Assembly (NCBI GenBank): GCA_036310005.1
Contig: JAXJSP010000002.1
Span: 1-50,306, forward strand
Length of the DNA stretch: 50,306 bases
Reading direction: 5' to 3'
Origin: JAXJSP01 sp036310005
GTDB taxonomy: Bacteria > Bacillota > Clostridia > Oscillospirales > Acutalibacteraceae
Below the pieces are notes generated by a model, which was not told the DNA's origin, did no database searches, and saw only the letters and a list, made by a program, of their open reading frames with translations. A program made the translations under genes and the position numbers. This document shows positions 17,854-25,783 of the stretch, piece by piece. How positions within the stretch are numbered: position 1 is the first letter of the stretch; the number at the start of each line of letters is the position of its first letter.

Positions 17854-18558
17854 TTATTCTACTATTGTACCGATTGTCTTGCCTTGAATGGCATCGACCA
17901 GATTATCGGGATTTGATAAATCAAATACTAAAATCGGAATTTTATTGTCCATACAAAGCGATGCGGCTGTGCTGTCCATAACATTCAGTCCCTGATTCAA
18001 GACATCAATATAACTTAATTTATCATATTTTTTAGCACTCGGGTTAAGTTTGGGATCGCTGTCATATACTCCGTCAACATTAGTTGCCTTAAACACAACA
18101 TCCGCTTCAATTTCTGCTGCTCTTAATGCTGCCGCGGTATCTGTTGAAAAGAACGGATTACCTGTTCCGCAACCGAAAATTACCACTCTGCCCTTTTGCA
18201 GATGTCTTATAGCCTTGCTTCTGATATAAGGCTCTGCTATCTGACGCATTTCAATTGAAGTAGTTGCTCTTACAGGAACATCCAACTGCTCCAAAGTATC
18301 ACACAAAGCCAAGGCATTTATTACGGTAGCAAGCATACCCATATGGTCTGCTCTTGCTCTGTCCATATTTTCATTTGATCTGCCTCTTAAAAAGTTGCCG
18401 CCGCCTACTACTATGCCTATTTCGGCGCCTAAATCAACGCATTTTTTTATACTTTTGCAAATATCCATAATAGTATTATGGTCCAAACCGTGTTTTTGTC
18501 CGCCGGCGAGGGCTTCTCCGCTTAATTTAATAAGAACTCTTTTATATTTTAATGGCAT
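17854..18558 (-). CDS. pyrH: UMP kinase
   Basis: Phosphorylates UMP to UDP; a hexameric amino-acid-kinase-fold enzyme, 234 residues. Motifs are VLIKLSGEALAGG at the N-terminus, IGIVVGGGNFLRGR near 46, MGMLATVINALAL and GTGNPFFSTDTAAALRA. CGGAGG stands before the ATG. A terminator separates it from tsf, and a promoter-like sequence lies between the two, so it may be transcribed separately from rpsB-tsf. Confidence 0.97.
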   Translation of the reverse strand: MPLKYKRVLIKLSGEALAGGQKHGLDHNTIMDICKSIKKCVDLGAEIGIVVGGGNFLRGRSNENMDRARADHMGMLATVINALALCDTLEQLDVPVRATTSIEMRQIAEPYIRSKAIRHLQKGRVVIFGCGTGNPFFSTDTAAALRAAEIEADVVFKATNVDGVYDSDPKLNPSAKKYDKLSYIDVLNQGLNVMDSTAASLCMDNKIPILVFDLSNPDNLVDAIQGKTIGTIVE

Positions 18559-18584
18559 TTACAGCACCTCCGATATTTATACTA

Positions 18585-18613
18585 ATTTTACTATAATTTT
18601 ATAATAAAGTAAA
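18585..18613 (-). promoter_or_regulatory. Possible promoter for the pyrH-to-polC segment
   Basis: On the minus strand TTTACT (18613-18608), 17 bp, TAAAAT (18590-18585), directly after the tsf terminator. Neither hexamer is consensus, but spacing and position fit. Confidence 0.4.
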
Positions 18614-18651
18614 GAAAAAAATAAACCGAACCTTAAATTAAGGTTCGGTTT
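18611..18651 (-). terminator. Intrinsic terminator after tsf
   Basis: A 13-bp perfect stem (18623-18635 with 18639-18651) is followed by an interrupted T-run on the minus strand (TTTATTTTTTTC). Confidence 0.88.
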
Positions 18652-18667
18652 AAAATTTGACAATTAA

Positions 18668-19582
18668 TTATTTAATCATTCCTGCAACTTCGTCAGCAAA
18701 GTTATCTTCTCTTTTTTCGATGCCTTCGCCTTTTTCAAAGCGCTCAAAACCGACAATTTTGATTTCTCCGCCGAGTTTCTTTGCAACAGAATCAATATAC
18801 TGCTGTACATTCATGGTGTTGTCTTTAACAAACTCCTGGTTGACAAGGCAGTTTTCCTTGAAGAATTTACCCATTTTACCAAGTACGATTTTTTCAAGTA
18901 CCTGTTCAGGCTTATTAGCCATTTTCGGATCTTCTTTCATTTGTGCTACCATGATTGCTTTTTCATGTTCAACTGCCTCGGCAGGAACAGTTTCTTCATT
19001 CAAATATGATGGGTTGAGAGCAGCAATTTGCATACAAACATCTTTACCCATTGTTTTAAAGTCATCGCTTGCGGCAATTTCAGCAGAAGTGTCAAATTTA
19101 GCGATAACACCGATTTTACCTCCGGCGTGTACATAATTTGCAACAACACCGTCAAAACGGGCAAATCTTCTGACTTTCATATTTTCTCTTACAACGAGGA
19201 AGTACTCCTGAACGAGTTCTTCAACTGTTTTTCCGTCTTTTGTGCATTTTAAAAGTGCATCAACACCAGCAGGGTTTTGCTCTAATGCGATGTTTGCAAT
19301 ATTTTCGCAAAGTGCTTTGAATCCGTCGCCGCCTGCAACGAAGTCTGTTTCAGAGTTTACTTCAAGAACCAAGCCTGCTTCATCATTGGAAACTGCTACT
19401 ACCAAGCCTTCTGCTGCAACTCTTGCAGATTTCTTTGCCTGAGAAGCGATACCTTTTTCACGAAGATAGTCAACCGCTTTATCAATATCACCGTCGCACT
19501 CTGTAAGTGCTTTTTTGCAGTCCATCATACCGCAGCCTGTTTTTTCACGCAATGCCTGAACATCTTTTGCTGTAAAATTCAT
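18668..19582 (-). CDS. tsf: Translation elongation factor Ts
   Basis: Nucleotide exchange factor for EF-Tu. About 304 residues with the N-terminal UBA-like domain and signature LREKTGCGMMDCKKALTE, then the EF-Ts core (EVNSETDFVA). The longer reading from 19597 begins inside the GGAGGA site; the ATG at 19582 is preferred. It is the partner of rpsB, separated by a short attenuator-like hairpin. Confidence 0.97.
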   Translation of the reverse strand: MNFTAKDVQALREKTGCGMMDCKKALTECDGDIDKAVDYLREKGIASQAKKSARVAAEGLVVAVSNDEAGLVLEVNSETDFVAGGDGFKALCENIANIALEQNPAGVDALLKCTKDGKTVEELVQEYFLVVRENMKVRRFARFDGVVANYVHAGGKIGVIAKFDTSAEIAASDDFKTMGKDVCMQIAALNPSYLNEETVPAEAVEHEKAIMVAQMKEDPKMANKPEQVLEKIVLGKMGKFFKENCLVNQEFVKDNTMNVQQYIDSVAKKLGGEIKIVGFERFEKGEGIEKREDNFADEVAGMIK

Positions 19583-19607
19583 TATTTTGTCCTCCAATTA
19601 CTTTCTT

Positions 19608-19637
19608 GAAAAATGCCCGCTTAATAAAGGCGGGCAT
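19608..19637 (-). terminator. Attenuator-like hairpin between rpsB and tsf
   Basis: An 8-bp stem ATGCCCGC/GCGGGCAT (19637-19613, 9-nt loop) is followed by TTTTTC on the minus strand. It would trim tsf expression relative to rpsB. Confidence 0.7.
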
Positions 19638-19649
19638 ATTTATTTTTTA

Positions 19650-20435
19650 TTATTCAGCAGTTTTCTCGGTTTCTGCCTCATCGGTTACAGCTTCCTGTGC
19701 TGTTTCCTCAGTTGCAGTTTCTTCGGTTGATTCAACTGCTGCTGAACCTACTGCCCCTTGATTACTCTCAATAACAGCGTCTGCTATAGCACCTGCAATA
19801 AGTTTTACTGCACGGATAGCATCGTCGTTACCAGGAATTACATAATCAATTTCATCCGGATCGCAGTTTGTATCAACAATAGCAACAATCGGAATATTGA
19901 GTTTTTTTGCCTCTGCTACTGCAATTCTTTCTTTTCTCGGATCAACAATGAAAAGTGCAGCAGGAAGGTCTTTCATATTCTGAATACCGCCGAGGAATTT
20001 TTCAAGTTTCTCGATTTCGAGTTTTAACTTAATTACTTCTTTCTTCGGAAGTAAGTCGAATGTACCGTCTTCTTGCATTTTACGAAGTTGGTTAAGTCTT
20101 CTGATTCTTAACTTAATTGTGTTAAAGTTAGTCATCATACCGCCAAGCCATCTTGCGTTTACATAAGGCATACCGCAACGCTCTGCTTCTTCTTTTACAG
20201 AGTCCATAGCTTGTTTTTTGGTGCCGACAAATAAAATTTCCTGTCCGCCCTCTGTTACTTCGCGTACAAACTTATACGCATCTTCAAGACATTTAACTGT
20301 CTTTTGAAGATCGATGATGTATATACCGTTGCGTTCTGCAAAGATATATTCAGACATCTTCGGGTTCCAACGTCTTGTCTGGTGTCCGAAATGAACGCCT
20401 GCTTCAAGAAGTTGTTTCATAGATACTACTGACAT
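19650..20435 (-). CDS. rpsB: 30S ribosomal protein S2
   Basis: 261 residues. Conserved S2 segments: SMKQLLEAGVHFGHQTRRWN, YIIDLQKT, FVGTKKQAMDSV, RWLGGMMTNFNTI and VAIVDTNCDPDEIDYVIPGND. The last about 35 residues form an acidic Glu/Thr/Ala-rich tail (VESTEETATEETAQE) beyond the usual core, of unknown significance. AAGGAGG lies 7 nt before the ATG. It is led by a strong promoter and a roughly 100-nt structured leader. Confidence 0.98.
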   Translation of the reverse strand: MSVVSMKQLLEAGVHFGHQTRRWNPKMSEYIFAERNGIYIIDLQKTVKCLEDAYKFVREVTEGGQEILFVGTKKQAMDSVKEEAERCGMPYVNARWLGGMMTNFNTIKLRIRRLNQLRKMQEDGTFDLLPKKEVIKLKLEIEKLEKFLGGIQNMKDLPAALFIVDPRKERIAVAEAKKLNIPIVAIVDTNCDPDEIDYVIPGNDDAIRAVKLIAGAIADAVIESNQGAVGSAAVESTEETATEETAQEAVTDEAETEKTAE

Positions 20436-20538
20436 TATAATATCCTCCTTTAGTTAATTTCCTCCGCTATAATCATCCCGTACAGCACCTTATCGGCACT
20501 AACTGTATCAGTCATATAGCGTGTGTGATAATGTCGCA
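20436..20538 (-). promoter_or_regulatory. Structured 5' leader of rpsB, candidate autoregulatory RNA
   Basis: From the predicted transcription start to the rpsB start there are about 100 nt. CGCTATA and TATAGCG, about 45 nt apart, form a 7-bp closing stem, inside which AGTGCC and GGTGCT can form a second hairpin. The closing stem ends directly at GCGGAGG, a second Shine-Dalgarno-like site about 20 nt upstream of the real one. Such layouts are known for ribosomal protein leaders; binding by S2 is inference. Confidence 0.5.
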
Positions 20539-20544
20539 ACGTTG

Positions 20545-20573
20545 ATTTTAACACAAATATATGGGAAAATCAA
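20545..20573 (-). promoter_or_regulatory. Sigma-A-type promoter of the rpsB cluster
   Basis: On the minus strand TTGATT (20573-20568), 17 bp, TAAAAT (20550-20545), just upstream of the structured leader. Confidence 0.8.
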
Positions 20574-20587
20574 GCATTTTTTTAATT

Positions 20588-20875
20588 TTAACTTTTCAAT
20601 TTTGAAAATAATTTTGACTTTTTACGGTGTGCAAAATTATACTGACCTCCTATTAATATTGTATCTTCTCCTATTATTTCAATCTGGTTCCAATTTATTA
20701 TGTAGTCATCCTCTCTGCCGAGCAGTCCGAACAGTCTTGGTTTACCGAAGATTACTATTGAAAGAATACTTGCTGTGTCTGTATCAAATATCACATCGCA
20801 CACCGTACCGAGTATAGTACCGTCTGACAGACAAACGACCTCTTTATGTCTTAATTCCTGTATTCTGCATTGCAA
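20588..20875 (-). CDS. YlmC/YmxH-family sporulation protein (PRC-barrel)
   Basis: 95 residues with a PRC-barrel fold: RIQELRHKEVVCLSDGTILG, VCDVIFDTDTASILSIVIFG, then GREDDYIINWNQIEIIGEDTI. YlmC/YmxH proteins are widespread in spore formers and often lie near sporulation or cell-division genes; the molecular role is not established. The start is TTG with GGAGGG 7 nt upstream; that site is partly enclosed in a hairpin. It follows rpoD by about 48 bases. Confidence 0.88.
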   Translation of the reverse strand: MQCRIQELRHKEVVCLSDGTILGTVCDVIFDTDTASILSIVIFGKPRLFGLLGREDDYIINWNQIEIIGEDTILIGGQYNFAHRKKSKLFSKLKS

Positions 20876-20884
20876 AACAAATCC

Positions 20885-20909
20885 CTCCCGTAAAGTATAT
20901 GCACGGGAG
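20885..20909 (-). promoter_or_regulatory. Hairpin masking the ribosome-binding site of the YlmC-like gene
   Basis: CTCCCGT pairs with ACGGGAG across an 11-nt loop; the 3' arm is the start of the GGGAGGG Shine-Dalgarno site. Folding would lower translation. No U-run follows, so it is not a terminator. Confidence 0.55.
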
Positions 20910-20923
20910 AGATTGTCTGATAA

Positions 20924-21961
20924 TTATTTTTCTCTGAATTTACTGCTTCTTACGGGATGTCTTAATTTTCTTAAGGCTTTTGCCTCAATCTGACGAATTC
21001 TCTCTCTTGTTACATCGAACTGTTCGCCGACTTGCTCAAGAGTATGACATCTTCCGTCTTCCAAGCCGAAGCGAAGTCTTATGACTGCCTCTTCTCGCGG
21101 AGTGAGAGTTTTTAAAACGGAGTCGATATCTTCGTTTGTAATTGTTTTAAGCGCTGCATCGTCAGGTGCCAGGGCATCTTCGTCTCTTATAAAGTCCATA
21201 AGGCGTGAGTCTTCTTCAGGTCCTATCGGGGTTTCCATAGACACGGTTTCCTGTGCGACTCTCATAATTTCTCTTACTTTTTCAACGGTTGAGTCCATAG
21301 CCTCTGCAATCTGTTCTTCGGTAGGCTCTTTTCCGTTTTCGTGGAGCAATTGAGTTTGCACTTTTTTAAGGCGGTTAATAGTTTCAACCATGTGAACGGG
21401 AATTCTGATAACTCTTGCCTGGTCGGCGATGGCTCTTGTTATAGCCTGTCTTATCCACCAGGTAGCATAAGTTGAAAACTTAAATCCTTTTTCGTAATCG
21501 AATTTTTCGACTGCTTTGATAAGGCCGACATTTCCCTCTTGAATCAAGTCAAGAAAATGCATACCTCTGCCTACATATCTTTTTGCAATAGATACTACCA
21601 AACGAAGATTTGCCTGAATCAACTGTTTTTTTGCCTCTGCATCGCCATCGAGTATTCTTTTTGCAAGGTCGATTTCTTCGTCCGAAGACAAAAGCGGTAC
21701 TCTGCCTATCTCTTTAAGGTAAAGTTTGACAGGATCATCAAGCGCCACACCGTCAACATTCAATACGTTTTCGATGTTTTCCTGCTTCATCTCCATTTCT
21801 TCCATTTCAAGGTCTTCGGCAGTAGGCTCTTCTGCTGTAATATTCATATCAATATCAATAATATCGTCAATACCGTTGCTGTCTTGATCATTAATTTTAG
21901 ATTCTATTTCCTTATTAAGTTCATCAAGTTCGCTTCTTTCGTATTCTCTGTTCTCAGACAT
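20924..21961 (-). CDS. rpoD: RNA polymerase primary sigma factor (SigA/RpoD)
   Basis: 345 residues, the short Gram-positive form. Region 1.2 (VALDDPVKLYLKEIG), region 2 with NLRLVVSIAKRYVGRGMHFL and KGFKFSTYATWWIRQAITRA (core binding and -10 recognition), region 3, and region 4 with REEAVIRLRFGLEDG and the HTH VGEQFDVTRERIRQIEAKAL. ATG at 21961 has GGGGA upstream and overlaps the dnaG stop by 8 bases, so dnaG and rpoD are translationally coupled, a classic macromolecular-synthesis arrangement. Confidence 0.98.
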   Translation of the reverse strand: MSENREYERSELDELNKEIESKINDQDSNGIDDIIDIDMNITAEEPTAEDLEMEEMEMKQENIENVLNVDGVALDDPVKLYLKEIGRVPLLSSDEEIDLAKRILDGDAEAKKQLIQANLRLVVSIAKRYVGRGMHFLDLIQEGNVGLIKAVEKFDYEKGFKFSTYATWWIRQAITRAIADQARVIRIPVHMVETINRLKKVQTQLLHENGKEPTEEQIAEAMDSTVEKVREIMRVAQETVSMETPIGPEEDSRLMDFIRDEDALAPDDAALKTITNEDIDSVLKTLTPREEAVIRLRFGLEDGRCHTLEQVGEQFDVTRERIRQIEAKALRKLRHPVRSSKFREK

Positions 21962-23732
21962 TTTTATTTCCCCTTTTCTTTTGGGCAAGTTTTTTCATTG
22001 TTTCTGCCCATTCATCTTTTTCCATATCTGACGGATTGGATGCCATTAGTTTATTTTTTTCCTCGTTAATGACTTCTATACAATCATTAACTTCTTTATT
22101 AATATTACTGCAATTTGTTGTAATATTAAATATCTCAACTATATGTCCCATTTCCTCGGCAGAAAATTCTCCGCTGTAATATGCAAGTTCCGGGACTCTG
22201 CCGTCATTAATAATTTCGACGGTTTTTAAAAATACCCTTTTATTAATCTCGGTGACAAAACTTTCCCCGTTTATCCTGTCTTGAATTTTATCATAGACCT
22301 TAGGCGATTTGATCAAAATCGAAATCAGCATTTTTTCTGCCGAATCGGCTCTTAAATTTTTCATTTGAATCAAATCGAGTTTCGTTTTATGTCCGTCATT
22401 TGAAATTGTTTTTTGTTCAAATCGCTTTTTTTGAGTATAATAATTCTTTTTTACAAGAGTGTCAATTTCACGCAAGAGTACATCGGTAGCGATATTACAC
22501 TCTCCTGCAATTTTGCCGGCATAGACCTGTCTTGCGATTGCGTCATTGACTGATGCTAAAATCTTTGCGCACTCTTTAAGATACTGCCATTTACCGTTTT
22601 CGGTTGAAATATCAAATTTATTTTTAATTGAAAACAGTTTATATTCAATATCATTTGATGCACCGTCAAGCAAGGCATTAAACTTTTCGGGGCCGAATTT
22701 TTTAATATACTCATCGGGGTCTTTTGCATCCGGCAAACGCAACACGCTTACAATGTTTACAACAGGGTTTAAAATTTCGATTGCTTTATCGGTTGCTTTT
22801 TCGCCCGCTGCGTCGGCATCGAGCATAACGGTAATTTTATCGCTGTATCTTGAAAGCAGTCTTGCCTGCTGATGGGTAAACGATGTACCGCAAGCGGCGA
22901 CCGCATTATCCACACCAGCCTGGTGCATTGAAATAACATCCATATATCCTTCGCATAAAACAAGGCCTTCACGCTTTGAATTTTTTGCAAAGTTTAATGC
23001 AAACACATTATTACTTTTCTTATAAACAGGTGTATCGGAAGTATTTATATATTTAGCGGATGAATCATCATCCGGCAATTTTCTTCCGCCAAAAGCGATA
23101 ACATTACCTCTTAAATCAATTATAGGAAACATTACTCTGTTTTTAAATCTGTCGTAATAACCGTTACCGTTTTTTTTCTTAACTATCAGATTTGCCTGGA
23201 GCATAACCGTATCTGAAAAGCCTTTAGATTTTAAGCGGTCATAAAGGCCTGTCCATTTATCGGGCGCAAATCCCAAGCCGAATTTTGTAATTGTTTTCTT
23301 TTCAAGTTTGCGCTCAAGCAGGTACTGCAAACCTTTTTTACCTTCATCGCTGTTAAGAGTGCTGTTAAAAAACTTTGCCGCCTCTCTGTTTGCCTCAAGC
23401 ACTTTTATTCTTAATTTCTGCATTGAGTCGTCATAGCCTTCTTCGGGCATGGCAAGACCTGCTCTGTCGGCTAAATTCTTTACAGCATCAATATAACTTA
23501 AATTTTCAATCTTTGAAATAAAAGTAATTGCATCTCCTCCGGCACCGCAACCGAAACAATAAAAAGACGAGGTTTGCGGATAAACGGTAAACGAGCCTGT
23601 TTTTTCATTATGAAAAGGGCAAAGGCCGACAAAAGTATTGCCTCTGCGTTTAAGGGTGACATAAGAAGAAATCAGCGATTCTATATCACATCGCATTCTT
23701 AATTCAGATAAAAAATCTTCGCTAAGACGCAT
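21954..23732 (-). CDS. dnaG: DNA primase
   Basis: Makes RNA primers at the replication fork. About 592 residues. N-terminal zinc finger with GLCPFHNEKTGSFTVYP and FYCFGCGAGGDAI; the Toprim catalytic core with LVLCEGYMDVISMHQAG near 258 and VMLDADAAGEKA near 306 holding the acidic metal ligands; a C-terminal helicase-binding region. The ATG at 23732 has AAAGG 8 nt upstream; the longer GTG reading at 23741 overlaps that site. It lies between dgt and rpoD. Confidence 0.97.
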   Translation of the reverse strand: MRLSEDFLSELRMRCDIESLISSYVTLKRRGNTFVGLCPFHNEKTGSFTVYPQTSSFYCFGCGAGGDAITFISKIENLSYIDAVKNLADRAGLAMPEEGYDDSMQKLRIKVLEANREAAKFFNSTLNSDEGKKGLQYLLERKLEKKTITKFGLGFAPDKWTGLYDRLKSKGFSDTVMLQANLIVKKKNGNGYYDRFKNRVMFPIIDLRGNVIAFGGRKLPDDDSSAKYINTSDTPVYKKSNNVFALNFAKNSKREGLVLCEGYMDVISMHQAGVDNAVAACGTSFTHQQARLLSRYSDKITVMLDADAAGEKATDKAIEILNPVVNIVSVLRLPDAKDPDEYIKKFGPEKFNALLDGASNDIEYKLFSIKNKFDISTENGKWQYLKECAKILASVNDAIARQVYAGKIAGECNIATDVLLREIDTLVKKNYYTQKKRFEQKTISNDGHKTKLDLIQMKNLRADSAEKMLISILIKSPKVYDKIQDRINGESFVTEINKRVFLKTVEIINDGRVPELAYYSGEFSAEEMGHIVEIFNITTNCSNINKEVNDCIEVINEEKNKLMASNPSDMEKDEWAETMKKLAQKKRGNKNV

Positions 23733-23753
23733 CTTTATCACCTTTCCTTTTCT

Positions 23754-24758
23754 TTAATATGCCCAAAATTTGGGTACATAAATCTCGTTGAATTTTAAAA
23801 CTGCATATCTGTCGGTCATACCGGCGATATAATCGGCTACTGCCTTTTGAAGTCCCTCTGTCTTACCGATGATTTGACATTCATACGATAATTCGTCGGG
23901 GTTATTCATATAAAAGTCAAACAGTTCTTCGATAATTCCGTCTACTTTTGTTTCTTCGCTTTTTGCAATCTTATTGGTATAGACATTATCAAACAAGAAC
24001 TTATGCAAACTTTCATACAAGCAATTAACATTATCGTCAAAACTTATACGGTCTTTGCTTTTACTGTTTTCGATTATATTTCTGACTAAACTGTCTATTC
24101 TTTTACTTTTACTGTTTCCGAGTGATTGTCTTATATCTTCGGGTATATCGCTTTCGACTAATATACCTGCGCTTATCGCGTCGTCAATATCGTGATTTAT
24201 GTAAGCAATTCTGTCCGAATAGCGTACTATCTGACCTTCCAAAGATGACGGCCACTCACCTGTTGTATGCTTTAAAATTCCCTCTCTTACTTCGTGAGTA
24301 AGATTTAAGCCTTGTCCGTTTTTCTCAAGTTTATCTACAACGCGCAGACTTTGTTTATAATGTTTAAACCCGTTTTCGCACAATTTATCAAGAGCGCGCT
24401 CTCCCGCGTGTCCGAACGGAGTGTGTCCTAAATCGTGTCCTAAAGCGATGGCTTCTGTTAAATCTTCATTTAAGCCGAGCGCTCTTGCTATAACACGGGC
24501 AATCTGGGATACTTCAAGCGTATGAGTAAGTCGCGTTCTGTAATGGTCGCCTTCGGGTGACAAAAACACCTGCGTTTTATGTTTTAATCTTCTGAATGAT
24601 TTACAGTGAATAATTCTGTCTCTGTCCCTTTGAAAACAAGTCCTTAAATCGCTTTCTTCTTCAAATCGCATTCTGCCTTTTGAGGCATCTGCAAAAACCG
24701 CTTTATCGCACAAAATCAAGTGTTCGTTCTTTTCAAGTACTTTTCTGACACAAGACAT
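23754..24758 (-). CDS. dgt: Deoxyguanosinetriphosphate triphosphohydrolase-like HD protein
   Basis: 334 residues of the dNTPase HD family, which removes triphosphate from deoxynucleotides. Motifs: RDRDRIIHCKSFRRLKHKTQ, RTRLTHTLEVSQIARVIARA (first metal His), ALGHDLGHTPFGHAGERAL (HD) and GQIVRYSDRIAYINHDIDDA. Gene order dgt-dnaG-rpoD is common in Clostridia and suggests a role in dNTP balance during replication. AGAGG precedes the ATG. Confidence 0.93.
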   Translation of the reverse strand: MSCVRKVLEKNEHLILCDKAVFADASKGRMRFEEESDLRTCFQRDRDRIIHCKSFRRLKHKTQVFLSPEGDHYRTRLTHTLEVSQIARVIARALGLNEDLTEAIALGHDLGHTPFGHAGERALDKLCENGFKHYKQSLRVVDKLEKNGQGLNLTHEVREGILKHTTGEWPSSLEGQIVRYSDRIAYINHDIDDAISAGILVESDIPEDIRQSLGNSKSKRIDSLVRNIIENSKSKDRISFDDNVNCLYESLHKFLFDNVYTNKIAKSEETKVDGIIEELFDFYMNNPDELSYECQIIGKTEGLQKAVADYIAGMTDRYAVLKFNEIYVPKFWAY

Positions 24759-24789
24759 AAAAATTCACCTCTTTAATCTATAATTAGAC

Positions 24790-24813
24790 AAAAAGAGGAG
24801 TCACCCTCTTTTT
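24790..24813 (-). terminator. Intrinsic terminator overlapping the end of yigZ
   Basis: A 9-bp stem (AAAAAGAGG/CCTCTTTTT) with a 6-nt loop; its 5' arm is within the last codons of yigZ and T's follow on the minus strand. Confidence 0.75.
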
Positions 24814-25427
24814 TCCATATACCGAATATTTCCGGTACTGATATTACATCTGCCTGCAGTAATTTCGGTTATTTTGTCTTTAATCAACTGCAAACTGTCT
24901 TCGCATACGGCAAAGTTTAAGAAAACATCTTCTTCAAAAATACTGTCTGTGATTTCACATCCGTTTTCCAAAAGCAAGGCGTTGATTTTAGAATACATAC
25001 TGTAATCGCATGTCAGATTACACTCCACCGCTTTTACCATAGTTATTACCTTACTTGCATTTACTGCAAGTTTTGCGGCGGTTGAGTAGGCTCTTACAAG
25101 TCCGCCCGTGCCGAGAAGTATTCCGCCGAAATATCTTGTTACAACTATACAAGTATCGCAGAGATTTTCATTTTTCATTATATCAAGCACGGGAATTCCG
25201 GCAGTTGACTGCGGTTCACCGTCATCGCTGTAACGCGCAGTACCGTCTTTTAAAATATAGGCATAGACATTATGTTTTGCGTCCCAATGCTTTTGCTTTA
25301 TTTGATTAATAAAATCTATTGCTTGTTTTTCGTCGCAAACAGGTCTGCAGTATCCGATGAATTTTGATTTTTGCTCTGTGAATTTGACATCGGCGAATTG
25401 TTTTACGGTTTTATAAGACAAAGACAT
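24801..25427 (-). CDS. yigZ: YigZ/IMPACT family protein
   Basis: About 208 residues. The UPF0029 N-terminal domain has FTEQKSKFIGYCRPV, KHNVYAYIL, RYSDDGEPQSTAGIPVLD and VVTRYFGGILLGTGGLVRAY, all highly conserved in the family; a C-terminal DUF1949-like ferredoxin-fold domain follows. Eukaryotic IMPACT regulates the GCN2 kinase, but the bacterial role is unknown. The ATG at 25427 is preferred, although a TTG two codons later fits the GGAGGG spacing as well. Confidence 0.93.
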   Translation of the reverse strand: MSLSYKTVKQFADVKFTEQKSKFIGYCRPVCDEKQAIDFINQIKQKHWDAKHNVYAYILKDGTARYSDDGEPQSTAGIPVLDIMKNENLCDTCIVVTRYFGGILLGTGGLVRAYSTAAKLAVNASKVITMVKAVECNLTCDYSMYSKINALLLENGCEITDSIFEEDVFLNFAVCEDSLQLIKDKITEITAGRCNISTGNIRYMEKRG

Positions 25428-25446
25428 TTCCCTCCACAAAATACTA

Positions 25447-25474
25447 AATACCGCAGCCGGACGACTGCGGTATT
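25447..25474 (-). terminator. Intrinsic terminator after rpmE
   Basis: A 10-bp stem AATACCGCAG/CTGCGGTATT with an 8-nt loop, followed by TAGTATTTTG on the minus strand. It separates rpmE from yigZ. Confidence 0.75.
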
Positions 25475-25487
25475 GTTAAGCACACTA

Positions 25488-25691
25488 TTACTTACCGAGA
25501 TTGAAACGCTTATTAAATCTGTCAACACGACCGCCTGTATCAACCAGCTTCTGTCTGCCGGTGAAGAAAGGGTGGCACTTTGCACATATATCAAGACGGA
25601 TATTTTGTTTTGTTGAACGAGTTTCAAACTCTGCACCGCAAGCACACTTAACGGTTGTCTTTTCATAATTCGGATGAATTCCTTGTTTCAC
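25488..25691 (-). CDS. rpmE: 50S ribosomal protein L31 (zinc-binding type)
   Basis: 67 residues: MKQGIHPNYEKTTVKC with CACGAEFETRSTKQNIRLD and the CAKCHPFFTGRQKLVDTGGR signature. Cys residues at both sites mark the C+ zinc-binding type rather than the zinc-free paralogue. GTG at 25691 is chosen with AGAGG 8 nt upstream; a GTG three codons earlier overlaps that site. It is expressed from its own promoter. Confidence 0.95.
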   Translation of the reverse strand: MKQGIHPNYEKTTVKCACGAEFETRSTKQNIRLDICAKCHPFFTGRQKLVDTGGRVDRFNKRFNLGK

Positions 25692-25736
25692 TTTAGTCAC
25701 CTCTTTCTCAGCAATCGAAAATAATTAACACAAATG

Positions 25737-25765
25737 ATAATAACACAATCGGTTTCATTTTGCAA
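25737..25765 (-). promoter_or_regulatory. Sigma-A-type promoter for rpmE
   Basis: On the minus strand TTGCAA (25765-25760), 17 bp, TATTAT (25742-25737), about 45 bases before the rpmE start. Confidence 0.75.
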
Positions 25766-25783
25766 GTAGTTTTTTCAGTTTTT

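Noticed and set aside
18657..19136. 159-codon rightward reading frame
   Set aside because: Antisense to tsf; composition and lack of a ribosome-binding site mark it as a shadow.
21539..22069. 176-codon rightward reading frame
   Set aside because: It is antisense to the rpoD/dnaG junction, rich in Phe, Ile and Tyr as expected for a shadow of charged coding sequence, and has no start signals.
25403..25666. 87-codon leftward frame overlapping rpmE
   Set aside because: It is an alternative frame of rpmE and its terminator; L31 with its zinc cysteines is clearly the real product.
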